A stretch of DNA of 64,000 nucleotides from Hofstenia miamia (lineage: Eukaryota; Xenacoelomorpha; Acoela): the NCBI GenBank assembly GCA_004352715.1, contig SCFE01000015.1, positions 1,823,232 to 1,887,231 of the forward strand. Direction: 5' to 3'. The translations under genes were made by a program, and so were the position numbers. The notes beneath the pieces were generated by a model, which saw nothing but the letters and a program-made list of their open reading frames with translations, ran no database searches and had not been told where the DNA came from. Below are positions 24,260 through 37,145 of this stretch, in pieces; within the stretch, counting starts at the first letter, position 1; each line of letters begins with the position of its first letter.

Positions 24260-27200
24260 CTTCAAAATATATAAGCATAACCGGGCTTGTTCTTACACAG
24301 GATCATTTGGGTCAACGGGATACTTGTCTAAACGTGTTCTTAGATTGAATCTCTAGCTCTGATGTGCATGTATGCTTATGGACTAATTAAATAACGACCT
24401 CGCCATTTTAAGTATTTAAGCGGAAAATGCAACAAAAATTACTTGTACAAACGCCGGAGAATTGGAGTAAATATTATCAAAATAATTTACAATATAAAGA
24501 TTATCACAAATTAAAATGTTTTTCAAGCAGTGAATAGATTTTTAAAAATCTACATTTCAATAACAAAGACTTTGATTTTTATATATATTTCGGCAACACC
24601 TTATATTTTTAAAATCTGTGTTTGGGGCGTATAAAAATTATTGTTTTTTTAGGAATTTTGCCTCAGCTCATTGAAATGTATTCTTACATACATCAAAAGC
24701 AAAATGCTTCAATAAGCAGAGAGACGTTTTAAATTGCTAATTTCTTGCTTTGGTTACGTAAAACAGATTGTTTGATTAAATTCTGGTAAAATATTTTTTA
24801 GTGTTTTAATTTTAGTTCATTTTACTGCAAAATGCCTTGATTACAATCGGTTTAAGCGTATACATGAACGTGACAGAGATTCCAAAAACTTAATATGCTT
24901 GTAATACAACTTTTAAATTCTTTTTTTATGTTTATCTTAGAAAATATGATGTTGTTATTTCAATTATATATTACATATAAATATATATATATATATATAT
25001 ATTCTTAGGTACAATTTTATATGAATAACTTATATTTAAGAAATCCTTAGAATCATACTGAAGCGTGAAATTTGATTGATGATTAGCGCTCATAATATAT
25101 ATTGCGCTGTTGAAAATTGCGCATTTGCCATTGTCAACCGAAACTCTTTCATTCAAACTCACAATCTTCATTTTTGAAAAATAACCATTCTCAACTATTA
25201 AAAGAAGTATGTTCAATATTTTTGTCGCGATTACAAATATGCTGTTCAATTTTTGCACCATCATACATTTTTTATGTTAATTTAACTTTCAAATGATTTT
25301 TTGATTAGATCCATATTCTTTGTTCTATTCCCCTGTTTAGAGGTCATTAAAATTTTTGTTATTCAATATTTTTTGAGTGCAAGGTATAGCAATGAAATTG
25401 TATATCGTATATACTATTAGCATCTCTTCAAATTTTTGGTTTACCTAGTAAAAGTGTTTTAGAAATGTACAGATTTTAGCTTAGTGCAAGTCCCATTACC
25501 ATGGTGTAATTTTAAACAAAATCTGCAAAGTATGGGATTTATGCAAAATTAAAATTCACATAAATTTAAAAATTCTCAGTGAAGTAAGACAAAAACTTGT
25601 AGAATGCAATGCGTTTTCACGATATTCGGGCTAGTTACCATACATTTTAATGACCTCCTGAACAGGGGCATGGAAAAACGATTATGTATCACTTGAAATT
25701 CCATCGAAAGCAACATTCTGGTACAAAAAACTCAAAAACTAAGTTGTAATTTGCAGCTACTACATTTTTAGTATGATCACTTTAACTTCAAAATATATTT
25801 GCATTAATTCAATAATTATACCCTTGTTTTGATTCAATGCCTATCTCCCTTTTTATCAAAACATTGCCAGGAGGAAAAATATATGACAATACTAAAGCAA
25901 TCAAGTAAGATAGCAAATGTGCTTTGTGGTGGCTGATTAACTTGCATTGAATGTGAGCACTCAAATCCACAGACAAACTTGTTAACATATAAACCCTAAT
26001 AAAACTTAAATACACTTCATTAAATATTCAAAAACTTACTTTGCAAATTTCTTAAAGCACATTGTGACAAATTGAAATATTATACTAAACCATTAAGCTT
26101 TTTAATGAAGTATTTTCCAATTACTGTAGGTATCATATCACAAGCAGTGGATAATGCTGTACCCATTACTTTTATAATATTTAAATCAAAGAAACACAAT
26201 ATTAAAATATGTCTCAGTCCCTAAATTTATAGGAGTAAGTACAATTTTTTGACTTGGGATATCTCACGAATCTTTCAAAATATTTAAAAAATAGACATCA
26301 AATACTTTTTAATTTTTTTCCAAATTGTTTTTTGATTTAATCAATCCAAATCAATGCTGAATAACTGACACTGGATATTGATATCATTCCACCATATTCC
26401 TCTCGCGCATGCCCCTGCCTTCATTCTCAACATCTGCACAATAATCCTTCATTATTCTAGTGAAAATAATCGCTTAAGTTATATTTTGTTATCTATTATT
26501 TCACAAGAGCAAGGGATTGAATTTGTGGATCAATAGTTAAAATTATAAATGGAAAAGAAGTCTGCATTATTTAAACAAAATATAATCAATTTTATCTTTA
26601 AAATGTTTCCCGCATTTATTCCACACGCATTTTATTCTTCTAAATTTTCTCAAAATTTATTGTTGAATCAAAATACAGGAATGGAAATCAGATGAAGTTT
26701 CCCCTGATTGGTAATATTTAAACTCTTACTTTCATCATATATACATTTTATTCATAAATAATTCATCTACACATAAAGGCTTAATAGTAAGATACATCTA
26801 TATTGCATATACAGTTGTATATACATGTTTAGTATGTCAAGATATCTATTTTAGGAGTTACATAAACTATTACTGATCATCTAAATAATTATTTCACAGA
26901 TGTTATTTACATCTATAGACAGGCATGTACATGTGTGGATACTATACGACATTATTAATTTACTTTGTATATATAATTTTTTGCAAGTGCATTAATCAAC
27001 AAAAAAAATGTAAGATATAAGCATTGCAAAAGGAAGCCTTAGTAGCAGTTGAAATAATACATTTTCAACTTCATGTCAACAATTTTTTTGATTGAAGTAC
27101 ATCAATTTCATATAGAATACATTATTTAAATTTAGTCTTTTCAAATTAGAAGTTCCCAAATTAGTTTTTAAACTTTTATCTTTCCGGTCTGACACACTCT

Positions 27201-27315
27201 AAGAATGACGCGAATTAATTTTCGTAAAACAAAACAATGTTCTATTATAAAATAGAAATTCCTTTAAACAGTGCAATGAATTTTTTAAAAATACTGTAGA
27301 CATGGGCTTGAACGT
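24260..27315. other. AT-rich stretch, no gene recognised
   Basis: An (AT)n tract lies at about 24980-25001. No supported coding feature was found. Confidence 0.55.
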
Positions 27316-27513
27316 TCACCAATTAGTAAATATGTATGATGCCACCCATTTTCTAACGGTATTGACTTCATAATGAATTCCTTTGTTCTTCTGCGTTGTA
27401 CAAATACTTTTCATCAGAACAAAAGAAAATTTTCCTGCAGCTATGCCAGCGGCAATTCCATAGAAAATCCCAATAAAATTAAACGCTGAATACGTCCAAT
27501 TACAGCACCGTTT
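27316..27513 (-). CDS. Short open frame with a small-residue hydrophobic segment, unassigned
   Basis: The minus strand is open for 65 codons between stops and contains FNFIGIFYGIAAGIAAGK, a glycine/alanine-rich stretch that could be a membrane helix. MKSICTTQKNKG and VRKWVASYIF follow. Immediately upstream, another frame (AVTEADCIKNGAVIGRIQ) looks continuous with it through a frameshift. Local composition is less AT-rich than the surroundings. It could be a decayed exon or chance; no family is recognised and no splice acceptor lies between the upstream stop and the frame. Confidence 0.25.
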   Translation of the reverse strand, partial: KRCCNWTYSAFNFIGIFYGIAAGIAAGKFSFVLMKSICTTQKNKGIHYEVNTVRKWVASYIFTNW

Positions 27514-28342
27514 TTAATACAATCAGCTTCAGTAACAGCTCATAATTTCGTGGTTTGGAAGTGATAAACTAAATCAATATTTGGTGAGCAGAATTCAAAT
27601 TGTTCTGCAAGCGACAGCGCGTGTAATATCGACTTATTTCAAAGTGGAATTATTCGGGAACAAAAACCACCGCATTTGGCTGATGGCTGTAAAACTTATT
27701 TTAAAAATATACATAAATTATGGATGTTATGATATAAAAGGTGAGAAAACTATTTTTATCATTTTGTAAACACAATATTGTAGCCTTTAGGGCTTAAAAA
27801 TACAGAAAATTTAGAAATATTATAAAGAAATTTTCAGAATAAAAATTTGATGAAAATCAAAATGAGCTAAACAAGAAATTCAGTTAAAATTTTATTCTAG
27901 AATAGTAGTTTTTTACTATAGCTTCTACATGCATATTGTTTTTAATCGGCATTCACTATCCTTGTGATTGCTTTTGTAACAGTATTTTTTGGATTCTTTA
28001 AGCTATACCGAAAACTAATTCAAACAGAAACATTATTTATAACAGAGATGAGATCCTGGCTCAATTCATAGCAGAAAAGACCCTATTTCTGTGCATAGCT
28101 GATTACTAAGAGAATGCAAATGAATCGTTTTATATCAATTTTGTCCACATCAACATCTACAATACTTCAGTTTATCTCTGATCGTTCTTCAAATTTTAGA
28201 AGGAATGCATGCAATGAAATGCAAGTTACTAGTTACATGTTTCACATGTAATTTATCATCAAATTTTTATGTCATCACAAATATGAGTGAAGAAATCACG
28301 TACGCAAACAGCATGTTCGACTAATCAATATCAATGTGTAAA

Positions 28343-28343
<1 letters not shown>

Positions 28344-28377
<34 letters not shown>

Positions 28378-28632
28378 NNNNNNNNNNNNNNNNNNNNNNN
28401 NNNNNNNNNNNNNNNNNNNNNNNNNNNNNNNNNNNNNNNNNNNNNNNNNNNNNNNNNNNNNNNNNNNNNNNNNNNNNNNNNNNNNNNNNNNNNNNNNNNN
28501 NNNNNNNNNNNNNNNNNNNNNNNNNNNNNNNNNNNNNNNNNNNNNNNNNNNNNNNNNNNNNNNNNNNNNNNNNNAATATGCAAGTAAAACTTGGAACCCG
28601 CGGGTAGTACACAAACATTATATATATGCATA

Positions 28633-28679
<47 letters not shown>
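28344..28679. repeat. (AT)n microsatellites around a 197-N gap
   Basis: (AT)n before the gap (28344-28377), N at 28378-28574, then about 45 bases of unique sequence and a second palindromic AT tract with a GCATATGC core (28620-28679). The same unique piece and AT tract recur at 36239-36344. Confidence 0.95.
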
Positions 28680-28681
<2 letters not shown>

Positions 28682-29481
28682 TGATAAATATATAAATCGA
28701 AAATTTAACTGGTTAGTATTACCTTTAGAGTTTACATTGATTTATAGTGAGGCCACCTAACAAATCGAATTGATTGTAATTAAAGCTAAAGTTTCTTCAT
28801 ATATTAGGTCTTTCTCCGGACATTTTGAACTCTAATGACCTATCTACATTGTTGGACATTTTCAACAATGTATATATTAAGTTGTCAGATAACTCACACT
28901 AAACCTTTTTAGTAGAAACTGATTCAAGATTAACTAACAATTTGAGAGTCTCTAGATAGTGATATCTCTAAACTTTAATAGCTTTACACTAATGTGTACA
29001 TTTATGAACTTTTTCAAAGAAGCTCTCGATGCAAGAAAAGAAAATCTGTTGGATAATTGAAGCTAACATTATGTGCAATTTCTGCAATTTTTCAATTCAT
29101 TAGTAAAACGGTAACAGTGAATTTTCTGCTCTGTTGGGATGATGTGCTTTACGTTTGTTGTGCTTTGACTTTTCTGTCCCATCTATCGCGTTTGTCTGCC
29201 ATTCAAAGCTTTATTAGTGGGCAAAGCATTGATTTTTAGCTTTATTTTAATGAATATAAACTGAGTCACAAATTGATATAAAAAATTAATATTAAGTGTT
29301 TTCATCGAGTCTATTTGCCTTTTCTCCAATAATATTCCCGTCAAATTATTTCGAGAAACGTTTTCCTTTTAGTTGACAATCATATATTTCATTCAAGTAA
29401 ACATCCCTCCTAAATTTTGGAATCCACTCTTTCAATAGATCAAAGATATTTTCATGCCTACTTACATATGGTTGCTCAATT

Positions 29482-29687
29482 TTAATCGATTTTGCCAATG
29501 CAAGCTGCAAATATCTTTAAATTACTAAACAATAGCATGTCAGTGGCAATGCCGGTTCTAGCACTAATAGGTCTCGCATTTCTACTTATGAAGTGACACA
29601 AAGACAACAAAATGGCGAAATCTTTGTAGTCCATTGAAAAGAGATTATGTATTAATAAGAAAGAGCCATTGAAATTTTCAATTTTGA
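29482..29687 (-). pseudogene. Gustatory-receptor-like gene, copy 1, exon 3 (C-terminal)
   Basis: The minus strand has a strong acceptor, with a pyrimidine-rich run ending ACAATAG (AG at 29689-29688), followed by an open frame to TAA. The peptide contains YKDFAILLSLCHFISR and ARPISARTGIATDMLLFSN. This has the layout of the last intracellular loop and seventh helix of arthropod gustatory receptors, where 'P.s..a.Gi..iDm.Lf.s.l' precedes the C-terminus. The exon opens in phase 1, which matches the candidate donor of exon 2 at 31200. The usual TY..IL.Q ending is absent, so the C-terminus is atypical or decayed. Confidence 0.5.
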
Positions 29688-31182
29688 CTATTGTACACAG
29701 AGGGAAAGGAAAAACATTCGTAAAAATGAAAGGCAACGCGTTTTTATTTTAAAACACTTCAGTTTGAGTATGTTAATCTGAAAACTGTGGGGTTTAAGGA
29801 AAATTCATTGCAAGTTTTTGATAATTGTAATTTATCACAATATGTGGATAACGAAGTTCAACTAAATAAGATCGAGGTGTTAAGTAGAAGACATAAAATA
29901 TCTTCAGTAGTTTGTGACTAATTAAAACTCACAAATGAAGTTAAATAATGAAAGGAAATTTCAAGGCATATATAACAGAGACTGCCTCAAAACCATGCAG
30001 AAGTTTACCAAAGTGCTATATATATATATATATATATATATAAATTTTGCTTAGCTTTTTAACAACCTTGCAATTTGATAAATTGTATTGTAAAATTTTG
30101 CAATTTCTTTTATAAAATTTAGACGCTGTGTTGCGCTCTAGTTAATTATTTTGTTTTAGCAACTCTAATACAAGAACTCAAGGATTAATTTTGTCATTTT
30201 TATTCCTAATTATATTTAGCACTATAAAACTCGAAACTGTCAATTTGACGAGACAAATAAATTTGATTATCCAATGATGTGATAATTAATAGAATCAAAT
30301 CTAAAATGTTATCACGTTTGGGACAACGTAAACTAATAGCCACGCACCCACTATTATATCAATGGGCCTCCTTACAACGTCAACAGTATATAGCAGAAAT
30401 GCTTAGGACGTCAACAGTATATAGCAGCATTGAGTTTGTAAGCAAAAATGTAACATACTTAATTTATACAAGACCTGGTATTATAGCAGCATAAACACGT
30501 AAAACATTAGCAAAATTTACGGATAATTAAGTAATGCTGAATTGAGATCCTTTGCAAACGATATTGCTTAAAATAATTGCATCTTACAAGTAAATTTAGA
30601 AGGAAATAGCAAATGAATATTTGTGAAATGTAAAAGGGAAAACAGTATAATCTGTTCAATTGAGGTGAAAGACAAGTGTTGTTAGGAATGTTATAATGAC
30701 TTGATATTGCTTTCAACTTTGAGTTTGAAAATGTGTTTTCCTACAAGTATTAATTCATCAATCAGGTTTACATTTCCATTAGCAATTTCGTGTTTCATCA
30801 TTTTTCTTAATTTAATAAATTCTTGTAAATTACATTAAGAATGTCTAGCAAGTGTTGTTTACTCTCAATTTACAGTATTCGCGTTTATTAAAATTACTTA
30901 ATGTTCTAAATGCGAAATTTGAATCGCAGTATTGAATTTCCACTTCAGCATATTCTGCGCTTGCAAGCACAATAACATATTTGTTAAATTGAATTCATTC
31001 CTTTTCCACAAGTTATTAAAAAGGCTTTGATTTTGCAATGTCGTTAAGCCACTTGCTACCTCTTCCAGTGATGTTAACCTAATACAGATAGAATTTGTAA
31101 AAAAGTTTCATATAGTTATTTTTAACCAAAAAAACTTCTGAAAAATAGTAAAAATGTCATCATACATTGGTTGTTTCATGTA

Positions 31183-31615
31183 TTAGGCTCTGTACGCACC
31201 AAAAAGCCTATTTTCCTTTTTGACTACTGCTTTTCGCATTAATGTTGTTCTCTTAGTTGTTCCTGGTATTTTGAAAGTGTGAATGCTTAATTTCAGAATG
31301 TATCTATTAGAATTTAGGTCTAAGCTTAACATTTCTGACAATTGCTGAGCACTTATGTCATTATTCACCGCAAAATGCGTGATAAAACTACTTCCTTCGA
31401 AAAGCGAAAAATATAGTTTCAAAATTCCTGGAAAAAATTCCACAGAAAAAATATTGCGGATTTCTTCGATTATCAAAGCAAACAGTATCTTCAATCATTT
31501 CATATTATAAAAGAACTGGTCAAATTGGGCCATTCGCAAAACCAACGGACCACTCCCAAGCAAATTTAGCCCGTCTTTCCGAGTATGTCCGCGTTTGACG
31601 TCGAAGCAGTTGAAA
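31183..31615 (-). pseudogene. Gustatory-receptor-like gene, copy 1, exon 2 (broken)
   Basis: Upstream there is an acceptor (ATCTATCCAATCTAG, AG at 31617-31616), then a frame beginning FQLLRRQ. The frame shifts near 31540, and a TGA follows just before KILFALIIEEIRNIFSVEFF. It then stays open through GILKLYFSLFEGSS, a loop and LSIHTFKIPGTTKRTTLM. The helix with an 'ifS...F' start and the later 'IP' helix follow the GR pattern. A donor G/GTGCGT at 31200-31198 leaves phase 1, matching exon 3; the frame otherwise runs to TAA at 31183. Compared with copy 2, this allele has CGA changed to TGA and one extra base, but keeps the acceptor AG that copy 2 lacks. Confidence 0.45.
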
Positions 31616-32691
31616 CTAGATTGGATAGATTAATACTTTGTGCATGAATCCACAATTCACCGAAATTTAAACAAATATGGGCTACATGGTCGCTTAAAAT
31701 TGGAATTATTTAATTAATCCGAACTATTATATGCACAAGGCTGTATATCAGATTTTTCGTGTATCCTATATTCGTATATTTTATAGATTTTGCTTCGTAC
31801 ATTGTCTTTCTATATATTTTTTTTCATATGCTATTTCATATATTTGTAAATGATGTTGAGAGAGAATCACTTTCATATATATATTCCCCATACACTTTTT
31901 AGTTTCTTACCAGATGTTGAAGAAAAACAAATTATCTATTAATATCATCTCTATTGTTAGATTGCACTTGTCCTAGGCTGAAGAAGACATTAAAGTTGCA
32001 GTGGTGCCAGTTGAAATTGGCTTAACCCAAAATCTACTAAGAATTTTGCAAAATCTATGATAATTTTTAAACGCTTGTAACTCACGAACTAATGAAGATA
32101 TTTACAATCTGAAAACACCACAAAATAGAGAATTGGCTCCTCTTTCTTTTTTTTTTAATTTGCGACGTAATGCTATTTCGTTCTACGGTGCGCAACGCGC
32201 GTGTGGACGGCACTCACACAGTTTTTCTTCAGAAAACAAAATATTTTAGGATAGTTGTTACTCCCATAGGAATTAGACGTCCTTATTATCTGAACCCTAG
32301 GCATGGAAAGAGTTTACTATTTGTAGAACCATCGGAAGTCTTATTGAAAAAATTCTTATTTGCATGTTCTTCAGGCGCAAGAATAAGTTTTAAAACAAAT
32401 CTTCACCATTGCATGTGCGGGCCCAATCCCATAGGTGTACCCATGCAAAAAGCTTTCAATATATCTTATCAGGCTTGGATAAAATCTCGATTGCCTACTT
32501 AAAAGTAACTCTAGTAGAAAGAGAACTAAAAACAAAAATATATGTTTTTTGGATAATAGTTTCGGTCATGAATATTGATCGATTCCGATTTCATCTCTGA
32601 TTTCTTTAATAAGCATTTTATTCAATCTCAAATTTTGGACTATGCTTGCAATATCGGTCAAAGAATCATGCGTAGACATACACAAATCATG

Positions 32692-33111
32692 TCAGATTCG
32701 CAAATTAGAGTTAGCGTACAGCTTTACGAGAATTTGACAAAACTCGTACACGACATCTACATTTAGGTATTTGTCCATCAAAACAATTTTGAAAAATGTA
32801 AGGATTGCATAAATTCTGGAGTTGTTGTTACTTATATGACCACATACGTATTTCAAAACATTTATTGCTGTCACTTGCGAAAGCAGTGGAATGCTAGTAC
32901 TCTGACTTCTTGAAAAGCACCACACAATCATTTCTTGTTGATTTAAATGAATACAAATCGTCCAGTTTTGTTTACATAAATAGGCTGCTAAAAGTAGACC
33001 GACCATTTGGTTAAACAGTGTTAAAATAATCAAATATATCGCTAAATGTTCTCCAATTAAATTGTTGACTTGGAAAGATTTTTGGCAAAGAATGATATAA
33101 CACCAACCGTT
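32692..33111 (-). pseudogene. Gustatory-receptor-like gene, copy 1, exon 1 region
   Basis: The minus strand is open for about 140 codons between stops. It encodes NNLIGEHLAIYLIILTLFNQ, then MVGLLLAAYLCKQNW, a polar loop, IPLLSQVTAINVLKYVCGHI and further hydrophobic/basic segments. Two or three membrane helices of this kind followed by a loop fit the N-terminal half of a GR. Together with exons 2 and 3 the total approaches the usual size of about 370-420 residues. The true start codon and 3' splice donor are not certain. This exon is intact here but carries a nonsense codon in copy 2. Confidence 0.4.
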
Positions 33112-35148
33112 TTATTCTTTTGATATTCAAGTTCAACAATTTTTAAGATAATTTGCCTTCGCCCAGGACTCACAAACATAATAAAAGGCTTAGGCTGTCA
33201 CAAAATTTACTCCGCGATGTGATAAATATGAGGGTACCCTAAATTCGAATTCAAAATGTTGCAATTTTTCGGTTAAATTAAACTTATTTTTGGTGTCTGT
33301 GGCAGACTTGTCAATAAGCCGAAACATTTAATCTCGGCTCGCCTCCTTTCAATGAGGCTTGTTTTGGCTTGATAACTTTATTAAAAATCTTACGTTATTA
33401 TAGGATTTTTTACATACTTATTCCAGTCATTTATTAAACATTTAAAATAAGACTATCAGAAACAAAAAAAACGTATTTTAAATGAAACAATATACAAAGC
33501 AGAACAATAAATTAACTGTTCAAACAAGTCTAGTTTTGTACTCATTGTATACTCAATGCACTGCTCAAGCACGGCTTGGCACCGCTCGTTGACAAATGAC
33601 ATGTTTGATCTGCGATGGGAAGAGGGGGTTTAGGCATGGGGAGTTGAAAGGGAGGAAATGGGAGAAAAAAGGGACTTCGCTGTTGCTTCTTTGCTATAAT
33701 ATAAAGACCAGCATATAAGTTAGTTTGGTTATCATTTCGTTCTTTCTAAAAATTGTTTTTGTAAATAAATGACATATTTGCCACAGCTATTAGGAAATTT
33801 ATTTTTACTGTAGTCTCATGTTTTTCTGTTCTAACCCTAACCCCAACCACAAATTTTAAATTCGCGCCACAAGAAGGGAAAATATTCACGAAAATATACT
33901 GTTTCAAATCATAAGAAACAATCAAAGACACTACTTGACGATCCGTTCTAATGGATTAATGCTATTTTCAATGCAAAGAAGTCTATTTTTTTTGGAAAAC
34001 AAATGCGACTGTACCTTTTCTAATGCTGTTTGTATGTCAAAGACATTTTATGAGCTCTTTATGGTAGTAGTTCCTCTTCGATCAACCCGCCTTTCAATGC
34101 ATTTTCATCACAAATAAGAAAAATATTTTACTTTGGGCGAGATGTGAAAATAGTATATGGCAAACTATTTCTAACTTTTTAACTTTTCTGTAAAAAACCT
34201 TTAATATTAGAAATCTTGACTCAAGTTCCCAATTAAATTATAATTTCCCTACCTTTTATCAGCGGCCTTGAAATTTGGTAAATAAAGACTAACGGAATTC
34301 TCTTATTTTGAATATCAGGCTCAAATGCAATACAAGTTATAATTTTAAGTTTCACATTGCCAAATCAATGAGTTTTTATGTCATATAATTTATAATAAAT
34401 GCATTATCTGCTAGTAGGTAATGATAAATATATTTTATGTGATGGTTGTTTATGAGCTTTAAAGATATGTGTTTATTTCATTTCTATCTGGATTTTTTAA
34501 AATTGTCAACGATAACTATTAGTAAAATCTTAATCAGGTTAGTTAAATTTTTTTTGGCATTTTCAATATAAATTATATGAACGACTTTCAAACTCTATAA
34601 CTAATTCAAAATAAATATGCAATGCATTAAATATGTTGAAAGCAAACATACAATTACATTAAATATCTTTATCTATTTCTATGCCCTTTAATTTAAAATT
34701 AAAGTGATCTCTCAGAATTTTGCTCAGTGGCAGTTGATAAGCTTTCTAAAATTTCTATAGAAAAAGGTCAAACTTAAAGAACACTTTAAAATTGCATACA
34801 ACCATCGAGATATTTCCCTCATGACATATATTTTGTCAATGGCGTACTTTCTTTCATTAAGGGAAGTGAAGGTAGTTAAATCCTTTTAAACTTGACATTG
34901 AAACAATTATATTAAACATCATTTGCTAAGGCTCTTAAAATTATGTAATAGCAAAAACTTTTTCTATAAATGTCATTCATAACTTAATCTTAAATTTTAC
35001 TGCTTTCATCTTTTTCTTTACAGTTTAAGCTTCTTATTTAATATGAGAAACTATATCAAGTTCCTTGTTCGATTACATCATTACATCAAGTTATTCAAAT
35101 CCAATGGCATACCTTACAGGTTTCATACGCGATGTGTTTTGTAATTTA
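33112..35148. other. No gene recognised; includes a purine-rich tract
   Basis: Around 33614-33676 the plus strand is almost pure purine with many GGG runs (a potential triplex or G-quadruplex), repeated at about 41239-41300 in copy 2. Otherwise the stretch is AT-rich without supported frames. Confidence 0.5.
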
Positions 35149-35228
35149 TTAAAAAATTATTTCCAAGGAGAATAATTTGTGGATTAATGACATTTTTGCT
35201 TCTAATTGTGAATTGTAATTAGCAATCA

Positions 35229-36228
35229 NNNNNNNNNNNNNNNNNNNNNNNNNNNNNNNNNNNNNNNNNNNNNNNNNNNNNNNNNNNNNNNNNNNNNNNN
35301 NNNNNNNNNNNNNNNNNNNNNNNNNNNNNNNNNNNNNNNNNNNNNNNNNNNNNNNNNNNNNNNNNNNNNNNNNNNNNNNNNNNNNNNNNNNNNNNNNNNN
35401 NNNNNNNNNNNNNNNNNNNNNNNNNNNNNNNNNNNNNNNNNNNNNNNNNNNNNNNNNNNNNNNNNNNNNNNNNNNNNNNNNNNNNNNNNNNNNNNNNNNN
35501 NNNNNNNNNNNNNNNNNNNNNNNNNNNNNNNNNNNNNNNNNNNNNNNNNNNNNNNNNNNNNNNNNNNNNNNNNNNNNNNNNNNNNNNNNNNNNNNNNNNN
35601 NNNNNNNNNNNNNNNNNNNNNNNNNNNNNNNNNNNNNNNNNNNNNNNNNNNNNNNNNNNNNNNNNNNNNNNNNNNNNNNNNNNNNNNNNNNNNNNNNNNN
35701 NNNNNNNNNNNNNNNNNNNNNNNNNNNNNNNNNNNNNNNNNNNNNNNNNNNNNNNNNNNNNNNNNNNNNNNNNNNNNNNNNNNNNNNNNNNNNNNNNNNN
35801 NNNNNNNNNNNNNNNNNNNNNNNNNNNNNNNNNNNNNNNNNNNNNNNNNNNNNNNNNNNNNNNNNNNNNNNNNNNNNNNNNNNNNNNNNNNNNNNNNNNN
35901 NNNNNNNNNNNNNNNNNNNNNNNNNNNNNNNNNNNNNNNNNNNNNNNNNNNNNNNNNNNNNNNNNNNNNNNNNNNNNNNNNNNNNNNNNNNNNNNNNNNN
36001 NNNNNNNNNNNNNNNNNNNNNNNNNNNNNNNNNNNNNNNNNNNNNNNNNNNNNNNNNNNNNNNNNNNNNNNNNNNNNNNNNNNNNNNNNNNNNNNNNNNN
36101 NNNNNNNNNNNNNNNNNNNNNNNNNNNNNNNNNNNNNNNNNNNNNNNNNNNNNNNNNNNNNNNNNNNNNNNNNNNNNNNNNNNNNNNNNNNNNNNNNNNN
36201 NNNNNNNNNNNNNNNNNNNNNNNNNNNN
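35229..36228. other. Assembly gap of exactly 1000 N
   Basis: The round size suggests a placeholder gap of unknown length. It separates two copies of the same locus. Confidence 0.97.
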
Positions 36229-36296
36229 CCCTAGTCCGAATATGCAAGTAAAACTTGGAACCCGCGGGTAGTACACAAACATTATATATATGCATA

Positions 36297-36345
<49 letters not shown>

Positions 36346-37145
36346 TGATAAATATATAAATCGAAAATTTAACTGGTTAGTATTACCTTTAGAGTTTACA
36401 TTGATTTATAGTGAGGCCACCTAACAAATCGAATTGATTGTAATTAAAGCTAAAGTTTCTTCATATATTTGGTCTTTCTCCGGACATTTTGAACTCTAAT
36501 GACCTATCTACATTGTTGGACATTTTCAACAATGTATATATTAAGTTGTCAGATAACTCACACTAAACCTTTTTAGTAGAAACTGATTCAAGATTAACTA
36601 ACAATTTGAGAGTCTCTAGATAGTGATATCTCTAAACTTTAATAGCTTTACACTAATGTGTACATTTATGAACTTTTTCAAAGAAGCTCTCGATGCAAGA
36701 AAAGAAAATCTGTTGGATAATTGAAGCTAACATTATGTGCAATTTCTGCAATTTTTCAATTCATTAGTAAAACGGTAACAGTGAATTTTCTGCTCTGTTG
36801 GGATGATGTGCTTTACGTTTGTTGTGCTTTGACTTTTCTGTCCCATCTATCGCGTTTGTCTGCCATTCAAAGCTTTATTAGTGGGCAAAGCATTGATTTT
36901 TAGCTTTATTTTAATGAATATAAACTGAGTCACAAATTGATATAAAAAATTAATATTAAGTGTTTTCATCGAGTCTATTTGCCTTTTCTCCAATAATATT
37001 CCCGTCAAATTATTTCGAGAAACGTTTTCCTTTTAGTTGACAATCATATATTTCATTCAAGTAAACATCCCTCCTAAATTTTGGAATCCACTCTTTCAAT
37101 AGATCAAAGATATTTTCATGCCTACTTATATATGGTTGCTCAATT

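Larger units (their letters stand above)
28575..35228. repeat. Copy 1 of a roughly 7-kb duplicated block (probable haplotig)
   Basis: The entire contig between two gaps is repeated at 36239-43266, in the same orientation and with very high identity. The offset is 7664 at the left and 8038 at the right. Differences are small indels (a 31-bp tandem duplication here at about 30377-30438, absent from copy 2), AT-tract lengths, scattered substitutions, and insertions in copy 2 of 37, about 22 and about 376 bp. A whole contig contained in its neighbour across a 1000-N gap is the usual signature of an alternative allele placed in tandem. Confidence 0.9.

Noticed and set aside
29057-29239. 60-codon plus-strand frame identical at 36721-36903
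   Set aside because: Identity only reflects the duplicated block; no independent coding evidence.
32170-32502. 110-codon plus-strand frame
   Set aside because: Disrupted in the second copy, overlaps the divergent putative GR intron and shows no domain; probably chance.
33830-33850. CTAACCCTAACCCC, resembling telomere repeat
   Set aside because: Only about two and a half units, in the middle of a duplicated block; not a telomere or an interstitial array.
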